From contig JAIVFJ010000171.1 in NCBI GenBank assembly GCA_025765615.1, forward strand, positions 62,001 through 126,000: 64,000 bases of DNA, written 5' to 3'. Position numbers and translations under genes: made by a program. Under the pieces are notes generated by a model that was given only the letters and a program-made list of their open reading frames with translations, was not told the origin of the DNA and ran no database searches. This document shows, piece after piece, positions 56,012 through 64,000 of this stretch; position 1 is the first letter of the stretch, and every line of letters begins with the position of its first letter. The stretch is from Zopfochytrium polystomum (lineage: Eukaryota > Chytridiomycota > Chytridiomycetes > Chytridiales > Chytridiaceae).

Positions 56012-59000
56012 TCATCGCTTCTTTGGCGTTCCAGCCGCCTCCCAATTCAGACTCGTCGACCTAAACGACATGGATCCATCGTTTCCCACATCGTTGATAC
56101 CCATGCCACCAATGGCACCCCTCAACGACACCAACGTTCACCGACGGGGAGCTCGCTGCCCCATACATAGGGCTCATCATGGCATTTCCGCCGGCGCCGT
56201 AGGCGTACGGAACGAGGTTTTGCTTTTGCAGCGAGGGCGAAGAGTTTATGTTGTGGTTACCCGCTGGGTTGGGGCTGAAATCGAGAGAACCCTCCAGAGG
56301 CGAATTTGAAAACGATGGAAGTTGCGGGAGCTGCGGTGGCTGCGGGGGAAGAGGGGTGGGAAGAAGGGCGCTGCCTGGTCTGGGAAGGCCGCTGAGTGAG
56401 GATATTTTGCGAATTCCCTTTGGATTGGTGGACGACGAAGAAGAGAAATTCGCTTCGTCTCCGGAATCCGGGTTTGAAATTTGAGGCGACGGGAATGTAC
56501 CGGCACCAGGCGCGGCCATCGCAGGGTGTAAGGCTGTCGGAAGAATGCCACCCGTGCCTTGCGGGAGGGGTTGAGCGAACGGACTTGGTCCGGGCAGTTG
56601 CTGGGGATACATCTGGGGCGAAAAGTGGTATTGCTGTTGCTGCTGTTGCTGCTGCTGCTGGACTTGCTGATGGTAGGGGTGAATGTTCTGGGGAATGTAA
56701 CCAGGGGAAAAAGCAGTAACATTCATCGACGACGGCTGTAGCCCGCTGCTGGAGATCCCACCGCTCATAACACCACCAGCCCCATCGCTCAGGCCAAAAG
56801 TGTTCAAGGTCCTAGGCGATGGCATCTCACGTATGGATCCACGAGACGGAGCACGCGGAGAACTTCCAGGAGTAACATTTCGAGAGTGAGACGGGCCTCC
56901 AGGACCGAAAAACGTCTGGCCGCCCGACTGATACTGATGGGACTGCTGGGATTGCTGTGGCGCGTTCACATTGTAGGGCTGCGCTGGAATGAAAACGGCG
57001 GAGTTGACGGGTGCCCTAGCGCCATTGACGTTTTGCGGGGCCATCATCGTGCTCGGTGTACCGCTCAGGTAACCCTGAACCATCTGGTGATGGGTAAGGG
57101 CCTGAACGTGCGCGCTGTGAGCGGTCAGCGGGTACGCCGACGTGGGATTTTTGGGATCGTAGTAGGGGTAAGCCGATGGTGCCGCAGTTGTAGGTGCAGC
57201 GGGCGTTTTGGCAGAAAAAGGGTTGCGGAAGAACGGGAACGGCGTCTTGGGAGTGCGCGGGGTTCCGCGCTCGTCGTGAATCGAAGGAACCGGAGTTCGC
57301 GCACCACCTCCTGGCGTTTTAGGGCCGGGTGTCCTCGGGCCGCGGCCCCTCCTTCCGAGCGTGGGAATGTTCAAAAATCCATATGTCGCGGGATTGCTAC
57401 CCTCCGCTGCGTGCGGATTCGTTTTCTCCTTGTCTTGCGATCTCAACGCAGTGAGAATTCGAACGAACGATTTTCTGCGATCCATGCTTCCCTGGTTTCG
57501 GTCCCGCGCGGTAGAATCCATGCTATCGGCCCGGCCTTGCTGGTCCAAGTGGTCATGATGCGTTTTCTTTCGCCAGTGCGAAGAGGCACTTGTTGGCGGG
57601 GCAAAAGAGCTGACCGACATTCTGTCGCTATTGTCCCAGCTGGCTAGAAGCCGCTCCGGGGCAGGGGCCGAGGTGCCAGATTGCTTCGACGCTGCGCCCG
57701 ATCTTGGCATGGGGCTTTTGGGTAGAGGAGGATGGGCAGGTGGGAAGGGGATCTGCGATGGATTGGAAAGAGACCTGCTTCGATTTGACGCTTGCTGTTG
57801 TGCTTGATACGCGTCCTGCGCTGCAGCGATGGAATCTTGGTGCGGCGAAGTTGCCCGAGAGGACGACTTATTCTTCCCGAAGCCCCACCGCCACCCTGTT
57901 CGCTCCTTTTCGACAGGCTGCTGCGGCTGCACGAGCCGCTGAGAGGTTGGGTCCGAATACTCCTGCTGAGTCCCCTCGGTTGTGCGAGCTTCTTGGAAGC
58001 TGCGCGTGCGAATCCGGCAGCGGAGTTGAGCGATCAGAGCTCTTTTTGAATGACCACAACACGTCGCGGCTTCTTGACCGCAGAAGGTCCAAGGACTGTT
58101 TGCCTTGCATGTCGGAATTTGACGGAAAGGACGATGACACCTTCAATGTCGCCTCGGAATCAGAAGGAGCTTCCACAAGGCGGCCGTACGGCGCGGGGCT
58201 GGGGTTCACAGGAATATAGGGACGCCCTTGCTGGTTCTGCGGTTGCCATCCAATACTGTTTTCCGACTGGCTTCGTGTTTGAAGCTGCGATTGCTTCGCC
58301 GGTGTCGCATTCGACGTCGGTCCAACGCTTTGCGCCTTGACTGGAGTGATTTGAGTCTGCAGATTTTCCGAGGGCTTGGGGGCGGATGTCGATGACGACG
58401 TGGAGGTGGAGGCAGCGGCGCCGGCAGGCTTTGTCGACTTTGAGGATTTGGATGCCTTCTTTGTGGCGGGCTCTGGACTGTTGAGATCGACTACTTCAAA
58501 GTACTTGCGTGGTACAAAACCATTAACAGACGTTCGCGAGAATGGCGTGGCGTACTGCATGTATTGGAAGCTCAAGAGTGAGAAGATCGTAGGCAGGAGA
58601 AGTAGATCGCAGGAAAGGGTTGAAGTTCTGTACCTGTGTGCTCACAAAGAAGCATTTTCTTTCAGGAATGTAAGCGAGAGCGCTGTAGTTTTTGAAGATC
58701 GTCAGCCACAGGATTAAAAGAGTGAAAGCGATCGCAAACTCACTAAAACGCCTGTCCCTTTCGGAATGACAGGTGGTCTGGGCAGTCGGCTGGAGCGAGA
58801 TAGGCATCGATCGATCGGATCTTAAAGATCAAGTCGTTCTTGAATTGTTTTGCATCCTCATCCTCCTCTTCGATCGGTATCGCCGACGGGGATACCCGCG
58901 TTGGGGTGGGTGGAATGGATCTGGGCGATGAAGTTGGTTTCGAGAAGTTGTTGAACTGCTGCTGAGGACTGCTACGTTGGGCCATCGATTGCGGTTGCCG

Positions 59001-59581
59001 TGGCTGTTGAAGCTGTTGCTGTTGCTGCTGGTGGTGCTGCGGTTGCTGCTGTGGCTGCGGCTGCGGCTGCGGCTGAGACTGATGCTGCATTTGAGGCGGG
59101 AAGTGTGCTGACGAGGAAGCTTGGTAGTCGTTCTGTCGATTGGGGGATGCCGAAGTGGCCGACGGGCCGGCAGCCCCTCCGCTGATCAAAGACGGCACGG
59201 ACCCCGCGGTTGATAGGACGCCGGGAAGATTGATGCCGGCATTCGGGTTGATCGTCGAAGATGCCGCCATGTATGAGGGCTGTTGGTCGGGCGGCTGCCT
59301 CCCATCTGCCCCATCTGCCCCATCTGTGGCGGGCCAGACGCAACTGCGGGTTGAGTAGTGCCGGAGGCGGCGGCTGCCACCTTAGCCAGCTGCTGGTGCT
59401 GCAACAGCTGCTGCTGGTAGAGAATGTGCTGCTGCAACAGCTGCTGGTTCTGGAGGTAGGCGGACGTGGAGGCAGGCAGGGTCTTGCCCTCGGCAGCCAG
59501 GAGCTGCATCTGCCGCTGCTGCTGCTGTGCGAGATGCAGCAGCATCTGCTGCTGCTGCGTCTGCTGGCTCATTCCTCCCAA
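56012..59581 (-). CDS. Glutamine-rich SH3-domain protein (Bem1/scaffold-like SH3)
   Basis: N-terminal Gln-rich region (59581-59186: SQQTQQQQMLLHLAQQQQRQ) continues in a second frame at about 59270 (SSTINPNAGINLPGV, then poly-Q/P). An acidic block IPIEEEDEDAKQFKNDLIFK leads into an SH3 domain split by a 173-bp intron (58571-58743, GTGAGT donor): CPDHLSFRKGQAFY joins FQYMQYATPFSRTSVNGFVP and RKYFEVVDLN. The G-x-VP..YFEV ending resembles the SH3 domains of fungal polarity scaffolds such as Bem1; SH3 domains bind proline-rich peptides. A long Ser/Pro/Gln-rich tail follows (TGWRWGFGKNKSSSR at 57880, then disordered sequence). Frame changes at about 59300, 57973 and 56119 all fall in or beside G runs. 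PX and PB1 domains of Bem1 were not seen, so orthology is not claimed. Confidence 0.6.
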
Positions 59582-59589
59582 TCTACTAC

Positions 59590-60060
59590 CACCACCGCCG
59601 CCACCTGGTTATAGACTTTTCCTTCCTTCCTTCCTTCGTTCCTTCCTTCGTTCCGTCTCCTTAGAAGAAGAGCAAGAAGGGGCGGCGGCGGGCCGAGGGG
59701 GGGAAGGGAGGGGGCGGGTTTGGGATGCAAGGGGTTCGTGGAGAGGGTTTCTCGACCCAGTCGGTTGGTTGGTGATGATGATGCGTTTTCTTGTTGCTGT
59801 TGAGTTGGGGGCCGCGCGATGCCAACGGCTGAGGCGGTGAGGTCGTTCCAAAACGAGAGACAGACAAACATACTCTTCTGCTTGTTGGATGTGAGTTTCA
59901 ATGGGGAGCCGACAGGGCGAGAAAGAATAGACAGACAGATAGACAAGACACACTGACAGGAAGGTCCCACTCAAGCTCGGCTGCCAAACCCAGAAAACCA
60001 CTAACGTGAGCATTTATTCACCCAACCAGCTCGGGCTCAACCGAAGTAGACCATCGCTTC
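59590..60060. repeat. Upstream region with (TTCC)n tract
   Basis: TTCCTTCCTTCCTTCGTTCC and related units at 59621-59660 lie just upstream of the SH3 gene start on the minus strand and could be in its 5' UTR or promoter. The rest has no recognised feature. Confidence 0.6.
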
Positions 60061-60419
60061 ATCGGCGATGTGGCTGGTGCACTTGACTTCAAAGACTCTT
60101 TGTGTTGAGTGTCTGGCCACGCCCATGTTGTGTGCTAAAAGACAAGAAACCCACTCAAGGAAGAAGGCTGCGGATTCGCTCCAGCTCCTGCAGGCAAGCT
60201 CCCAGACATCGATTCATCCACGACGTTTAACAGAGGAAAAGGGGAATAAAAACAAGGGAGTATATATATCGAAAGGCCAAGCGGGAGGCCAGGAGGTGAG
60301 AGAGAAGAAGCGGTTTCTATTTTCCTAGTTATAAGTCATCAGATGAAGTGGAAGTAGTTTGTCGGCTTTACGAAGTGCAACACAAAGAGGAAATAAAAGA
60401 AAAGGGCAAAACCACTCAC

Positions 60420-60831
60420 GTCCTTCGACGGCCGGTACGCCAGCTTCTTCGGCTTGATGAGGGTCCACTTGAATCGCTTCCACCAGATGGCGTGGCGACG
60501 ACCTTCATCCCCATCTTCTTGCGCTCGTCATGCTGAGGGTAGCTAGCCCACGCGAGGAACGTGGACACGTCCTTTGCGGTCTGCGACGCGTTGTTTGGCG
60601 TGCCGTCCTCGTAGTCGACAACCTCGTCGTACACCGCGCGGGTCATGGCGATGGCGCCACCGGGGAGCAGCATTTGAAGTGGAGGCCGCCGCGAATAGGA
60701 AACCGGCGGGAGGGTCCGAGTAGCGAGAAGCGGGCGCGGGCGATGCACGACAAGTCGGGCGGGAGAGCACCGCCGTTTGCAACACGCGCCGATTCGTCGT
60801 TGGGATATGGAACCGGCATTCGGTCCGTCAA
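60420..60831 (-). pseudogene. Cytochrome c1 (complex III heme subunit) pseudogene, 3' part
   Basis: After a CTTTTTCAG acceptor, one minus frame reads [20 protein letters not shown] then [12 protein letters not shown]. Other frames continue [70 protein letters not shown] and [20 protein letters not shown] before a GTGAGT. These are consecutive blocks of cytochrome c1, which passes electrons from the Rieske protein to cytochrome c in the inner mitochondrial membrane. The reading frame breaks at least four times through small deletions; the residues around GEDY, the TGY turn and most of the C-terminal membrane helix are missing. The CxxCH heme exon is not found upstream, where a plus-strand frame lies instead. 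This is a truncated, decayed copy; an intact gene should exist elsewhere. Confidence 0.8.
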
Positions 60832-60840
60832 CTGAAAAAG

Positions 60841-61359
60841 ATGTTTTCAGTTGCTCCGTTACCCGACGCGTGGGGAGGTCGGCTCGGAGAACTGTTCCGA
60901 AAGGCGATGACGATGAAATCAAGCTGGTTTTTCAGTCGTTCGCCGTCACTCAGGGCTGCGCCGACGACGGTCCCTATTCGACCACGGGCGGACGAGAGCG
61001 AGCAGGACAATTTCGTGGACCTGTTCTTCCGAAGGCGCGTCACCGTTGTTCAAGTTGTCCACAAATTGTCGAACCAAAGGGACAAGTACAAGGCGTTTTT
61101 GCCGAAACTTTTTCCGTTCGCCTTAGAATGCCCTTTTCTCACCACTGACGGTGTATTCACGCAAACCATCCATCATCTCATCGATAGGGCCGCTATTTGT
61201 GCAATGGGAGCGAGCGACGAGGCGGTGAAAAATCTTCTGCAAGATGTCATGATGTGCTACTACGAATTCGCGCGGTCGCATGCCATGCAGTGGCTCGACG
61301 CGCCATCGCTGGAGAGCCTCCAGGCTCTACTTATCCTCGCCGACGTTTCCCTTCGTTGA
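60841..61359 (+). CDS. Possible fungal-specific transcription factor domain fragment
   Basis: A 172-residue frame. [19 protein letters not shown], a middle segment, and [20 protein letters not shown] followed by [15 protein letters not shown] fit the pattern of the fungal Zn2Cys6 regulator middle-homology region (a 'l.d.fF....~.~~h' start and an 'A......p.l..lQaLlllA' helix). No zinc cluster is seen in the first 60 residues, and the usual continuation after the last helix is absent, so the gene is partial or split by introns. The start may be a splice acceptor (TTTTCAG at 60844-60850) rather than the ATG. It begins where the cytochrome c1 relic ends. Confidence 0.35.
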   Translation: MFSVAPLPDAWGGRLGELFRKAMTMKSSWFFSRSPSLRAAPTTVPIRPRADESEQDNFVDLFFRRRVTVVQVVHKLSNQRDKYKAFLPKLFPFALECPFLTTDGVFTQTIHHLIDRAAICAMGASDEAVKNLLQDVMMCYYEFARSHAMQWLDAPSLESLQALLILADVSLR

Positions 61360-61478
61360 GTTTATACTGTGCATTGAAATTGAAAAGAGGCATTCGCTTA
61401 TCTACAGGTAACCTCTTTCTTGGTCGGAAAAATAAGCGACCGGCCACGGAGAGGCCCGCGAGGCCCTAGCGCACGGCG

Positions 61479-61790
61479 ATGCCAACGCCAGGTCGGCTTG
61501 AGAGAGGAAACGCAATGGAGACTATCTTGGCGACGGCCGTATTAGCGGTGCCGACCACGACGGACAGAACAGCATTTCCCGCCTTCGAGATTGACAATTT
61601 TCGAGCAACGCGCACAGTGGCCTTGGTCAGTTTTGGCTGGAAACGAAGTGAGAATCGAGAGAAGTTGGAGGAAGTCCGTAGGGGCTCAGTTGCCAACGAG
61701 TACGATTATGTAGCCGAGCGTATTATCCCAGCGGATGGATGGGCGTGGCACGGATTCAGTTTGTTGCCAACAATTACAGCTAATTCCCGA
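61479..61790 (+). CDS. Unrecognised open frame
   Basis: A frame from ATG 61479 reads GRLERGNAMETILATAVLAV and ALVSFGWKRSENREKLEEVR. Beyond about 61800 it overlaps the terminal exon of the minus-strand SEM1 gene and is therefore unlikely to be coding there. There is no domain and support is weak. Confidence 0.2.
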
Positions 61791-61809
61791 TTTTTACGCC
61801 AGCTTTTAT

Positions 61810-62378
61810 TCATGCTTTCATTGGTGCTACTCCGGCGGTTTTCTTTTTGTGCTCTTCCCTGTGCAAACATTTGTTATCCCCAGCCGAAAAAGAGGCAAAC
61901 ATGAAGCATAGGGGATGGGACAAACCTCAGCAGCTCAGCAAAGTCAGTGGACTCGTCATCGTCTTCCCAGGCGTCCTCCCACGCGTTCAGCGGCTCGACG
62001 CCCGCATCGTCTTCCCAACCTAAAACGTGATGGGGGGCCGGAAAAAGGCAGGTGCAGAGAGTTGAAGTGCAGCAGTCAGATCTGGCTTGCGCGAGAGGCC
62101 CCAGCAATCAATCCCAAGGTTCAATGTGCAGGCGTCCCTCTCGATCGCGTCCGCTTCCATCCGCTCCAATCCGCAGATCCATCCAATCTCTAGTGTCCAA
62201 CCACTCGCTCACCTTCCACGGCAGGGAAGTCCTCGAATTCATCGTCCTCTTCAAGGGCGGCTTTGGGCTTTGACGGCCCTGGCGGCTCTGTGGCTGCTGA
62301 TTCTGCAGCCGCCGCCGCCGCTGGGGTGGCGGATGAGACCTGGTCTGCTTTCTTCTTTTCGTCGTCGTTCTTGGCCAT
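61810..62378 (-). CDS. SEM1: SEM1/DSS1 26S proteasome lid subunit
   Basis: Three exons, 62213-62378, 61926-62019 and 61810-61858, total 309 nt (102 residues plus stop) with introns of 193 and 67 bp (GTGAGC...TTTTAG, GTTTGT...CACAG). All three join in frame. The Lys/Ala-rich N-terminus (MAKNDDEKKKADQVS) is longer than in animals. The family core follows: ALEEDDEFEDFPAVEGWEDD, then NAWEDAWEDDDESTDFAELL, the two acidic/aromatic segments, and a basic helix end REEHKKKTAGVAPMKA. SEM1 is a small disordered acidic protein that binds Rpn3/Rpn7 in the proteasome lid and also TREX-2 and BRCA2-type recombination complexes in various species. The start at 62378 was chosen because the upstream in-frame residues (to 62507) look non-conserved and overlap intergenic DNA. 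Confidence 0.9.
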
Positions 62379-62675
62379 CCTCCCGCTGCGTTGATCGAAG
62401 GCCTCACGATGTGCAATGTGCCGCTCCCCGAGAGTTGTGATCCAATGCGACGACGCGTGGCCAGAAGATGCCGTTTGTGACAAGGTCAGTAAGATTGGTG
62501 CCACCACCAGAATCAGTGGTTTGCGTCCTCAATGATTAATGATCTGCCTGGAAACTCTCGCCAACCCCCTGATCCCATGAATTTGACTTCAACTTTGTTC
62601 GTGATAAAGAATGTGCAAGGCAGTAAACAGATCAGAGAAACTGGCCCGTCCAAGCTACCAGAAATCACAAGGATT

Positions 62676-63194
62676 TCATCTTCCCTCGTAAAACTTGCCC
62701 AGAAAGTCCCGCGGCTTTGGCTCGGCGTACGGGTTCTGCTCAAAGTATCGCATGACGTGCGTCTTTTGCTTCCAGAAGTTCAGCGTTTCTTCGAGTTCTT
62801 GGCGGCTCTTGAGAAGCATGACGTCGATGACACCAAGGTCCGAGACGTGGCGGGACTCCTCGTAGGCCTGGCGAACGCGACGTTTGAGGGCGGATGTGGT
62901 GATGTCGAGCTGGTAGAGCTCGACGATGTGCGGGCTCTAGATGGAGGAGCGAAAAAATGTTGGGGTCAGTAACTGTTTTGTGAGGGTTGGATCTGCGATC
63001 AGATCACAAAGTGCAGCGTGACTGATCGATCCGCGACCCACAGGGATCGCATCATCCGCATCGCCGAGGACCTCCAAACAAAAAATACTCACAGCTCTGA
63101 TCCAGTCCCTGTACGCGAGGAGGGCGCGACGCCGGGCCTGGGTGAGTGAAGCGGACTGAGCCGTCACGATCGAGGGGACGAACTTTAACTGCAT
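62676..63194 (-). CDS. NDUFA6: NADH dehydrogenase (complex I) LYR-motif subunit NDUFA6/B14
   Basis: Two exons, 63093-63194 (34 codons) and 62676-62936 (86 codons plus stop), joined across a 156-bp intron (GTGAGT...TCTAG) to give 120 residues, the usual size for fungal homologues. Exon 1 ends RRRALLAYRDWIRA, the LYR-type motif (here L-A-Y-R). Exon 2 continues SPHIVELYQLDITTSALKRR, VRQAYEESRHVSDLGVIDVM, ETLNFWKQKTHVMRYF and ends KPRDFLGKFYEGR; the WKQ.THVM..F block is diagnostic. The subunit sits on the matrix arm of complex I and recruits the mitochondrial acyl carrier protein. The start is the only ATG before the conserved region. SEM1 is about 300 bp downstream on the same strand, with separate transcription likely. 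Confidence 0.9.
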
Positions 63195-63423
63195 TATCGC
63201 TCGTCGAGCAACGCAAGGGCAATCGAAGATTTGACAAGTCCATTTGCAATGGAGATAATGATTGCAGCATAGCCAGGGCGATATTTTCCAGCGTCCACGA
63301 GAAAGGCAACGTCTCAATATATTTTGAATTTAAGTCGGTGACTTAATGGAAGGAGCGGTTAGTTTGAGAAGCGGTCAGTTTGAGAAGGCTGTTTGACAGA
63401 TTTGAAATGATTAAAATCTATGA

Positions 63424-63870
63424 TCAGTAAATCTCTTTGAGAATGCGCCGCTCCCACTCGACATCGTAACTCTCCATTCGTGCCAATATAGTAGCTACTT
63501 CCGACAGCACCTCTCGCTTCCCAGTTATCCACAACGCTCGAAGCCGCCGTGCACTGATTATCAAGACTTGATAATCATGCAGCAAGCCTGCAAACTCCTT
63601 GACAATGCGGTGGCAATCACTCGCAAACCGATCAAGAACTTTTTTCTTGGATAACTCCTTTTTGCTAAATAGACAGGCTGTTGCATCGGTAAGTGCACGG
63701 GCGCATTTTACAAGTGGAGATACAGGTCTTGAACGGCGTACTGCGGATTGAATCGTCGATATAAGTTGATTGCTGAAGTCCTGAATGCTGTCCATGTCGA
63801 TGGGCTCTGCCGGTGATACGTCCAGACTAAGAAGGCCAACATTCGAAAGAGCGAAAAGAGAAAGCAAAAT
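63424..63870 (-). CDS. Unrecognised alpha-helical protein, probably partial
   Basis: The minus frame reads MDSIQDFSNQLISTIQSAVR (Met at 63795), KKELSKKKVLDRFASDCHRI, VKEFAGLLHDYQVLIISARR and ends MESYDVEWERRILKEIY. It is helical and charged, with no low complexity. The frame is open upstream of the Met, where a CTTCTTAG acceptor at about 63830 suggests an internal exon; the gene would then begin outside the window. I do not recognise the family. Confidence 0.4.
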   Translation of the reverse strand: MLLSLFALSNVGLLSLDVSPAEPIDMDSIQDFSNQLISTIQSAVRRSRPVSPLVKCARALTDATACLFSKKELSKKKVLDRFASDCHRIVKEFAGLLHDYQVLIISARRLRALWITGKREVLSEVATILARMESYDVEWERRILKEIY

Positions 63871-64000
63871 AGCATGACATAGCGCGGGTATCTACGAGGA
63901 GCGTTAATGGACTATTGCATTGGTCAGGCTCAGCATACCAGCAAGGGCGAAACAGGCGATAGAAATAATTCACAACTGTTCCACCGCACCACCATAACTC

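Overview
The window looks like a repeat-rich stretch of a fungal nuclear genome. The evidence is a set of spliced genes with short GT..AG introns (50-193 bp) encoding a SEM1/DSS1 proteasome subunit, a complex I LYR-motif subunit and an F-box protein; relics of a mitochondrial Holliday-junction resolvase of the CCE1/YDC2 type and of cytochrome c1; a chromodomain Ty3/gypsy element; and a DNA-transposon remnant with the DDTSGN-type signature that I associate with fungal genomes. I cannot fix the phylum. No bacterial, plasmid or CRISPR feature is present.

Layout. 0-4 kb: fragments of a Copia element, then the integrase-chromodomain end of a Ty3/gypsy element followed by a polypurine tract and an LTR (family B). 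4-9.8 kb: GC-rich low-complexity DNA without a gene I can support. 9.8-23.1 kb: a dispersed array of twelve tRNA genes and tRNA-like relics of eleven isoacceptor types (Leu x2, Ile, Pro x2, Ala, Asp, His, Ser, Arg, Val, Asn), two with introns, mixed with LTR-B and Copia relics, a (CA)n tract and a minisatellite of heat-shock-element-like units. 23.5-25.5 kb: a solo LTR (family A) with a 5-bp target duplication whose interior holds a large inverted partial LTR copy, so about 0.85 kb can fold back on itself. 27.9-31.1 kb: a CCE1/YDC2-like gene on the minus strand broken by a family-A LTR plus gag. 31-37.4 kb: one unrecognised ORF and GC-rich low-complexity DNA. 37.4-45.6 kb: a degenerate Copia element (Copia-1, minus strand, LTR family C) and part of a second one (Copia-2), the latter interrupted by a third family-A LTR at 45.6-46.8 kb. 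49.6-52.8 kb: a decayed DDTSGN-family DNA transposon, minus strand.

53.7-64 kb is the gene-bearing part, nearly all on the minus strand: an F-box protein, a glutamine-rich SH3 protein with apparent frameshifts at G runs, a cytochrome c1 pseudogene, a possible fungal transcription-factor fragment on the plus strand, SEM1/DSS1 and NDUFA6, then a partial unknown ORF. The latter two small genes are intact when spliced by eye and are the best anchors for identifying the organism. These genes do not form a pathway; SEM1 (proteasome lid and other complexes), NDUFA6 (complex I) and cytochrome c1 (complex III) are ordinary housekeeping neighbours.

All family assignments come from motif recognition by eye; no database search was run. 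Exon borders are inferred from splice-site sequence and reading-frame agreement.
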